Under the pieces are notes generated by a model that was not told where the DNA came from, searched no databases, and saw only the letters and a program-made list of their open reading frames with translations. A program made the translations under genes and the position numbers. DNA of 9,298 bases. Source: Alistipes sp. (lineage in GTDB: Bacteria; Bacteroidota; Bacteroidia; Bacteroidales; Rikenellaceae). This document shows positions 1-5,180 of the stretch, piece after piece (the stretch's first letter is position 1; each line of letters begins with the position of its first letter). Location: the NCBI GenBank assembly GCA_017629615.1, contig JAGBWT010000091.1:1-9298 (forward strand), given 5' to 3'.

Positions 1-2
1 CA

Positions 3-278
3 GCGGCTTGTGTAGGTTGTGGTGCTTGTGCTGCAACTTGTAAGAACGGTTCGGCAATGTTGTTCGTTGCTGCTCGTGTATCGTCGCTTGCAAAGTTGCC
101 ACAGGGTCGTGTCGAGGGCGCACGTCGTGCAAAGGCGATGGTTGCCAAGATGGACGAGCTCGGTTTCGGTAACTGTACCAATACGGGTGCTTGCCAGGCA
201 GAGTGTCCAAAATCGATTTCGATTGCACATATCGCTCGTCTCAATCGCGAGTTCTTGTGCGCAAAGGTTGAGGAGTAA
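3..278 (+). CDS. Fumarate reductase / succinate dehydrogenase iron-sulfur subunit, C-terminal part (5' truncated by window)
   Basis: The last 91 codons of an FrdB/SdhB-type subunit are visible in the frame starting at base 3, ending in TAA. This subunit carries electrons between the flavoprotein subunit and the membrane cytochrome b/quinone site of complex II. The fragment holds both cysteine clusters of the C-terminal ferredoxin-like domain: C-x2-C-x2-C-x3-C ([11 protein letters not shown], visible residues 3-13) and C-x5-C-x3-CP ([14 protein letters not shown], cysteines at 58, 64 and 68). In this family these ligate a [4Fe-4S] and a [3Fe-4S] cluster. The intervening stretch ([20 protein letters not shown]) resembles Bacteroidota FrdB as I remember it. 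The N-terminal [2Fe-2S] domain lies outside the window. Fumarate reductase is the likely direction in an anaerobe, but the sequence cannot separate FrdB from SdhB. It is probably the last gene of its operon, since terminator-like hairpins follow within 15 bases. Confidence 0.93.
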   Translation, partial: AACVGCGACAATCKNGSAMLFVAARVSSLAKLPQGRVEGARRAKAMVAKMDELGFGNCTNTGACQAECPKSISIAHIARLNREFLCAKVEE

Positions 279-292
279 TCTTTGACTATATT

Positions 293-322
293 GGATAGAG
301 GTGTCTGATAGCACCTCTATCC
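293..322 (+). terminator. Strong hairpin downstream of the iron-sulfur subunit gene
   Basis: A perfect 11-bp inverted repeat (GGATAGAGGTG at 293-303, CACCTCTATCC at 312-322) with an 8-base loop begins 14 bases after the stop codon. No T tract follows, so on its own it is not a canonical intrinsic terminator. It may protect the 3' end of the mRNA or act with the T-tract hairpin just downstream. Confidence 0.6.
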
Positions 323-331
323 CCAAATGAT

Positions 332-381
332 GGGAGCGAGTAACGATGGCGGAGAGTTGTTGTTAGTCGCCCTTTTTTTTT
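332..381 (+). terminator. Intrinsic terminator with T9 tract
   Basis: An imperfect stem runs from GGG (332-334), CGA (337-339) and TAAC (341-344) to GTTA (362-365) and TCGCCC (367-372), with a 2-base bulge and one mismatch. It is followed directly by nine T residues (373-381). An alternative shorter stem pairs GGCG (348-351) with CGCC (368-371). Either form gives a rho-independent terminator that would end the complex II operon before the outer-membrane protein gene. Confidence 0.65.
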
Positions 382-447
382 GTGAGGTGCATTTTGTGAT
401 TTAACCTAACCCTCAAAGTAGTATCTTATATTATACCCGATATTCCG

Positions 448-3339
448 ATGTTGAGACGTATCGTAATAGTGCTTGTTGTAGTTGTGGCTCTTGCTTTTCG
501 AGCCATAGCGCAGTCGGGTGCGCCATTGTCGGGTCGTCTGCTCGACTACGAGACGGGCGAGGGTGTTATGGGGGCGGTTGTCGAATTGTCGTCGGTCAAT
601 AATCCCGAAAGTAGGCGTTATACCACCTCCGAACACGGTGGTTACTTCCGTTTCAACTCGGTCGGTGCGGGGCGCTACAAGATACTTGTCACATTTATCG
701 GCTACAAAGACCACGAAGCCGAGGTGCAGACGTCGGGTCTGCCAAAGGCTATGGGCAATATCACGATGCAGACTACGGCTGTCGAAATCGAGGCGGTCGT
801 TGCAACTGCCGTAACCCAACGAACTGTGATGTTGGGCGATACGTTGCGTTATAATGCCGACGCCTTCAAGGTTGCGGCCGATGCCGAAGTTGAGGTGCTG
901 TTGCGCAAGATGCCCGGTATAACCATCACCGACGGTAAGGTTGAGGCGCACGGCGAAGATGTGAAGCAGATATATGTCGATGGCGTTGAGTTTTTTGGCG
1001 GCAATGTGTTGCAGGTCTTGCAGAGTATTCCGGCCCAGGCTGTCGAGAGTATCGAGGTCTTTAATCGTTTGAGTGAGGCGTCGCAGATAACGGGTGTCGA
1101 TGATGGCGAAGGTGGCAAGGTTATCAATATCATCACTCGACAGGGTATGAAGACCAGCACCTTCGGTAAGATTCACGCCGGCTATGGCTATGGTTTCAAT
1201 AATAAGCCTGCGGGAGGAAGCGATAAATCGACCTCGCCACATCGCTATACGGCAGGAGGCTCGATAAATATCTTTAAGGAGGATACGCGTGTAACGGTTA
1301 TGGCTCTGGTCAATAACCTCAATAAGCAGAACTTGCTTGACGAGGGAATGACCGTGCAGAATACGAACAACAACTCTAATGCTTCGCGCCAATTCTCGGT
1401 CAATTCGCAGCAGGGTGTAGCCTCGGCCGAAATTTTTGCACTCAACTATACCGACCGCTGGGGCCGTCGTCGTCGCGCGAAGATTGAGAGCAGCCTCTTC
1501 TATAACCATATCAACGCCAAGAACAACTTTATCATCGACCGTTGGTACGACGAGGCTGTTGCCAAAAAGGATACGATTCACTACGACCAATATGCCAATC
1601 CCGACAACCACGCACTGAAATTCCGTGCGCGCTTGGATTGGAAGGTGGCCAAGCGTCAGAAATTGATACTTATTCCGACTATCAACTACTACAACAACTC
1701 GTCGGTAAATCGTGTCGATTCGACCTCGTTGCGCTGGGGTCAGTCGGGCTATCGTTGGATGCCGAGCGGTAATTGGGGTTGGAGTCATTCGCTCAATACC
1801 AGCCTCTATGCCCAATACTCCTATAAGTTCCTCAAACAGGGCCGCGTCTTTATGTTGGTTGCAAGTGCGTCGAATAACGAGAACGATAGCGACCGCCGCT
1901 ATTACTCCAACTCCGGCAAAACGAGCAAGGTCAGCCCCGAAGAGGCTACCATAAAATATACCTATACGCGTAAGCCAAGCGACTCACGCACGACAACAAT
2001 CCGAGTTCAGCCAACCTTCCGCGAGAGATTGGGTCGTCATACGACACTCAATTTTACCTATCGTTTGCAGGCTCAACTGCGTTCGCGCGACCTCTACAAC
2101 TATGCGACCGATGCCGACCACCTAATCGACCCCGAGCGCATCAATCGTCGTTCGTCCTCCTCCTACGAGGGTATGTTCCTCTACCATCAGGCTGGTGCAG
2201 GTTTCCGATATGGCCGTCAGCGTAATTGGTTCTCGGTCAATGCAATGTTCCAGCATACGCGATTGTCGAATATCAATCTCTGGACCGACGAACGAATGTT
2301 GCGTACGTTTAATTCGCCAATCTATAATGCAACGCTGCAATGGTCATTCAATCAGAGCCATACGTTGCGTGTTAGTGCCAATTCGGAGGTGAAGGCCCCT
2401 GCGTTGTGGTCGATGATTGATTCATACAACGTCGATAATTCGCAGTATATTTCGCGTGGTAATCCCGATTTGCGCCCATATACCGAGCATAACTTCTTCG
2501 CTCGCTATACATTGCTCTCGTCGTTGAAGGGTGTAACCTTTATGTTGATGGCAAAGGCTACGCATATTGCCGATTATATAGGTACCGACTTGGAGTATTC
2601 GCCCGAGACAATCGAGGTTGATGGCAAGAAGTATAACCCTATTCAGCTGACGCGTCAGGTCAATCTCAATGGCTATTGGTCCTACGAGGGCCGAGCAAGT
2701 GTGGGCTTTCCGGTAAAGTGGTTGGGGTCGAATCTCAATATCTCGGTCGGTGTGCGTAAGACCGATGTGCCAATCCTGCTCAACAAAAAGGCCGATATGA
2801 TGAACAATTTTACGGCCTATTCGCAATGGACGCTGGGTAGTAATATCTCGGAGAATGTCGATTTTACATTCGATTGGAACGGCTCGTATAGCAACAATCG
2901 TTCGTCGCTCGATGTTCTCGATAACGACTACTTTACACATCGCGCCAAGGCTAACGTGAAGGTTGTGCTGCCACTTGGATTTACGATAACTACCTCGGCT
3001 GTCTTTACTCAATATGTCGGCTTTACGAACAATTTTAACGACTGCTTCACGTTGTGGAATGCCTCTATCGGTAAGAAGGTTTTGCGTAAGCAGGGCGAGG
3101 TAGAGCTGTGTGTAAACGATATAATGAACCAAAACACCTCGTTTGGCCGTCACGTTTGGGCGGGATATTCGCAGGTGCGCTACAATACGACACTCGGCCG
3201 AACCTTTTTGGTTAAGTTTACCTACAATCTGCGAGCCTTTGCATCGCGTTCGCGCCGTCTGAAAATGGCACAATCTTCGAATACTCCGGTCAATAGTTTC
3301 GCAAAGACCGAGGCTCGACTCAACAGCCTGAAATTCTAA
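448..3339 (+). CDS. Outer-membrane beta-barrel protein with carboxypeptidase-regulatory-like and plug-like N-terminal domains (TonB-dependent-receptor-like)
   Basis: This 963-residue protein begins with a signal peptide: MLRR, then a hydrophobic run to about residue 17, with likely cleavage after AIA at residue 21. Residues about 27-115 form a carboxypeptidase-D-regulatory-like beta-sandwich (SGRLLDYETGEGVMGAVVEL ... GRYKILVTFIGYKD). Residues about 130-235 resemble a receptor plug (LRYNADAF, LLRKMPGI, QIYVDGVEFFGG, AVESIEVFNR, GGKVINIITRQGMK). The rest, to about 931, is aromatic-rich amphipathic sequence typical of a large barrel of the 'outer membrane beta-barrel family' (OMP_b-brl_3-like). 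It should sit in the outer membrane. Many relatives are TonB-linked importers, but I see no clear TonB box, so active transport and substrate are unknown. No SusD-like partner is adjacent, which argues against a standard polysaccharide-utilisation locus. The last likely strand (TFLVKFTYNLRAF) is followed by a 32-residue basic tail. ATG 448 is chosen because it directly precedes the signal peptide. It is likely co-transcribed with uvrC. Confidence 0.88.
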   Translation: MLRRIVIVLVVVVALAFRAIAQSGAPLSGRLLDYETGEGVMGAVVELSSVNNPESRRYTTSEHGGYFRFNSVGAGRYKILVTFIGYKDHEAEVQTSGLPKAMGNITMQTTAVEIEAVVATAVTQRTVMLGDTLRYNADAFKVAADAEVEVLLRKMPGITITDGKVEAHGEDVKQIYVDGVEFFGGNVLQVLQSIPAQAVESIEVFNRLSEASQITGVDDGEGGKVINIITRQGMKTSTFGKIHAGYGYGFNNKPAGGSDKSTSPHRYTAGGSINIFKEDTRVTVMALVNNLNKQNLLDEGMTVQNTNNNSNASRQFSVNSQQGVASAEIFALNYTDRWGRRRRAKIESSLFYNHINAKNNFIIDRWYDEAVAKKDTIHYDQYANPDNHALKFRARLDWKVAKRQKLILIPTINYYNNSSVNRVDSTSLRWGQSGYRWMPSGNWGWSHSLNTSLYAQYSYKFLKQGRVFMLVASASNNENDSDRRYYSNSGKTSKVSPEEATIKYTYTRKPSDSRTTTIRVQPTFRERLGRHTTLNFTYRLQAQLRSRDLYNYATDADHLIDPERINRRSSSSYEGMFLYHQAGAGFRYGRQRNWFSVNAMFQHTRLSNINLWTDERMLRTFNSPIYNATLQWSFNQSHTLRVSANSEVKAPALWSMIDSYNVDNSQYISRGNPDLRPYTEHNFFARYTLLSSLKGVTFMLMAKATHIADYIGTDLEYSPETIEVDGKKYNPIQLTRQVNLNGYWSYEGRASVGFPVKWLGSNLNISVGVRKTDVPILLNKKADMMNNFTAYSQWTLGSNISENVDFTFDWNGSYSNNRSSLDVLDNDYFTHRAKANVKVVLPLGFTITTSAVFTQYVGFTNNFNDCFTLWNASIGKKVLRKQGEVELCVNDIMNQNTSFGRHVWAGYSQVRYNTTLGRTFLVKFTYNLRAFASRSRRLKMAQSSNTPVNSFAKTEARLNSLKF

Positions 3340-3343
3340 TGCT

Positions 3344-5155
3344 ATGGAGCGTGACGATTTGACATTGAAGGAGCAGGTCGCTATGTTGCCGACCCTGCCT
3401 GGCTGTTATCTGTTCTCCGATAGCGAGGGCCGTGTAATATATGTTGGCAAGGCGAAGAATCTTCGCCGTAGAGTCGCCTCCTATTTTATGGCCAACCGCG
3501 AGCATACTCCGAAGGTGCGAGTTATGGTTAGCCGTATAGCATCGCTGCGATATGTTGTTGTCGATAGCGAGACCGATGCGCTGTTGCTCGAAAACTCGCT
3601 TATCAAATCCCACCAACCACGCTATAACATACTGCTCAAAGACGACAAATCCTATCCGTGGATTTCGCTCTGCAATGAGCCATTCCCGCGAGTTATCTCG
3701 ACGCGACGATTGGTTCGCGATGGCTCGCAGTATTTTGGCCCTTACGGTTCGGTTGCGGCTCAACGGGCTGTCTTGGAGTTTATCCGCGATGTTATTCCGT
3801 TGCGCACCTGTCGATTAAACTTGTCGCAGGAGCAGATTGATAAGGGTCGCTATTCGACCTGTCTTCAATACCATATAGGTAACTGCAAGGCTCCGTGTGT
3901 TGGTCGCCAAAGTGCCGAGGAGTATAGCGAACTTGTTGCAATGGCTGTTGCTGTATTGAAGGGCGATTTGCGCCCCGTAAAGAGCTATTTGGAGGGCGAG
4001 ATGGCTCGTGCAGCCGAGGCTTTGCGCTACGAAGTTGCACATCGTTTCAAGTCGCGACTCGAAGCGTTGGAGAAGTATCGCTCGCGCTCGGTTATCGTAA
4101 GTGCAAATATTACCGAGGTCGATTTGTTTTCGTTGCTTGTCGAGGAGGAGGAAGCCTATTGCAATTTTGTCCGTGTGAGGGGTGGCTCGGTTGTCGCGAT
4201 ACATACAATGCCTATCTCGGTCGGTGTCGAGAGCGACGAACGGCAGATGATGACGCTCGCTATTCAACATATCGTAGCCGAATTGGCCGGCGAACTATCG
4301 AGCGAGGTGCTTGTCTCGACATTGCCTCACGAAGAGTTTTTCGAGGGGGTGCATTTCGTCGTTCCGCAGCGTGGCGAGAAGCGCTCGCTTATCGAATTTT
4401 CGTTGCGGTCGGCCCGTTTGTGGCGTGCCGAACAGCTGAAAAATATGGAGATTAAAAATCCCGAGCGTCATACCGACCGACTTATGGAGTCGATGCGTCG
4501 TGAGTTGCGGTTGGAGCGCCAACCTCGCCATATCGAGTGCTTCGACAACTCCAATTTGCAGGGAACTAACCCTGTTGCTTCGTGCGTGGTCTTTCGTGAC
4601 GGCCGACCTTCGCGTAAGGAGTACCGCCATTTCAATATCAAAACTGTTGTCGGAGCCGACGACTTTGCCTCGATGCGCGAGATAATCTTTCGTCGATATA
4701 CCCGACTTATGGCCGAAGAGGCCGCACTGCCCGACCTGATTGTCGTCGATGGTGGTAAGGGCCAACTTTCGAGTGCCTATGGGGTGTTGCAACAGATAGG
4801 CTTGGCCGATAAGGTGCCTATCGTTGGCCTTGCCAAGCGGTTGGAGGAGGTCTACTATCCCAACGACCCGATGCCTTACTACCTTTCGCGTACGGGCGAG
4901 CCGTTGAAGGTGATATGTCACTTACGCGATGAGGCCCACCGCTTTGGTATTACATTCCATCGCCAAAAGCGTAGCAAAAACTTTATAGTGAGCGAATTGG
5001 AGAGTATCGAGGGGGTTGGCCCGAAGAGTATAGAGGCGCTGCTGCGAAGATTTCGTTCGGTGTCGAAAATTAGGGCTGCATCGGTCGAGGAGTTGGCCGA
5101 GGTTGTCGGCCCAAAGCGCGCAGAGCTTATCGAACAATGGAGGAGCAAAAGTTGA
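3344..5155 (+). CDS. uvrC: UvrABC nucleotide excision repair endonuclease subunit C
   Basis: UvrC makes the 3' and then the 5' incision around bulky DNA lesions after UvrB loading. At 603 residues the length is normal for the family, and all domains are present. The N-terminal GIY-YIG nuclease (about 15-100) has GCY 20-22 in place of the usual GVY, YVG 33-35, an Arg in NLRRRV, and Glu83. Four cysteines, C156, C173, C181 and C185, match the pattern reported to hold an iron-sulfur cluster in UvrC. The UVR helix that binds UvrB is near 210-245 (RPVKSYLEGEM...). The RNase-H-like nuclease has D401 (ECFDNSN), D469 (VVDGGKGQ) and H532 (DEAHRFGITFHR) as the expected catalytic triad. Tandem helix-hairpin-helix motifs occupy about 553-600 (ESIEGVGPKSIEALL, VVGPKRAELI). 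ATG 3344 lies 4 bases after the preceding stop without a Shine-Dalgarno site, usual for Bacteroidota, and suggests co-transcription with the barrel protein gene. Confidence 0.98.
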   Translation: MERDDLTLKEQVAMLPTLPGCYLFSDSEGRVIYVGKAKNLRRRVASYFMANREHTPKVRVMVSRIASLRYVVVDSETDALLLENSLIKSHQPRYNILLKDDKSYPWISLCNEPFPRVISTRRLVRDGSQYFGPYGSVAAQRAVLEFIRDVIPLRTCRLNLSQEQIDKGRYSTCLQYHIGNCKAPCVGRQSAEEYSELVAMAVAVLKGDLRPVKSYLEGEMARAAEALRYEVAHRFKSRLEALEKYRSRSVIVSANITEVDLFSLLVEEEEAYCNFVRVRGGSVVAIHTMPISVGVESDERQMMTLAIQHIVAELAGELSSEVLVSTLPHEEFFEGVHFVVPQRGEKRSLIEFSLRSARLWRAEQLKNMEIKNPERHTDRLMESMRRELRLERQPRHIECFDNSNLQGTNPVASCVVFRDGRPSRKEYRHFNIKTVVGADDFASMREIIFRRYTRLMAEEAALPDLIVVDGGKGQLSSAYGVLQQIGLADKVPIVGLAKRLEEVYYPNDPMPYYLSRTGEPLKVICHLRDEAHRFGITFHRQKRSKNFIVSELESIEGVGPKSIEALLRRFRSVSKIRAASVEELAEVVGPKRAELIEQWRSKS

Positions 5156-5168
5156 TTTGCTCCTCCAT
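5137..5168 (+). terminator. Hairpin terminator overlapping the uvrC stop codon, between convergent genes
   Basis: A perfect 13-bp stem pairs 5137-5149 (ATGGAGGAGCAAA) with 5156-5168 (TTTGCTCCTCCAT) around a 6-base loop (AGTTGA) that contains the uvrC TGA. A T6 run follows at 5172-5177, so it is a good intrinsic terminator for the plus strand. The hairpin is symmetrical and lies only 12 bases beyond the stop of the minus-strand gene. It may also act on that transcript, although there is no comparable T tract on that side. Confidence 0.8.
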
Positions 5169-5180
5169 CTGTTTTTTGGT

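Noticed and set aside
382..447. Possible promoter for the barrel-protein gene (TTTG at 393-396, TATCTTAT at 422-429)
   Set aside because: The -7 candidate lacks the TTTG half and the spacing of 25 bases is too long for a Bacteroidota promoter. A promoter must lie near here but I cannot place it.
406..1815. Long minus-strand open frame of 469 codons opposite the barrel-protein gene
   Set aside because: It lies wholly antisense to a gene with signal peptide and clear domains. The translation has no recognisable domain. The plus-strand gene appears to use few TTA, CTA and TCA codons, which keeps the reverse frame open by chance.
2422..3273. Minus-strand open frame of 283 codons opposite the barrel region
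   Set aside because: Same antisense shadow effect; the translation shows no domain or credible start context.
448..3339. SusC-type polysaccharide-utilisation locus
   Set aside because: No SusD homologue, glycoside hydrolase or sensor gene is adjacent, and no TonB box is evident. The next gene is uvrC.
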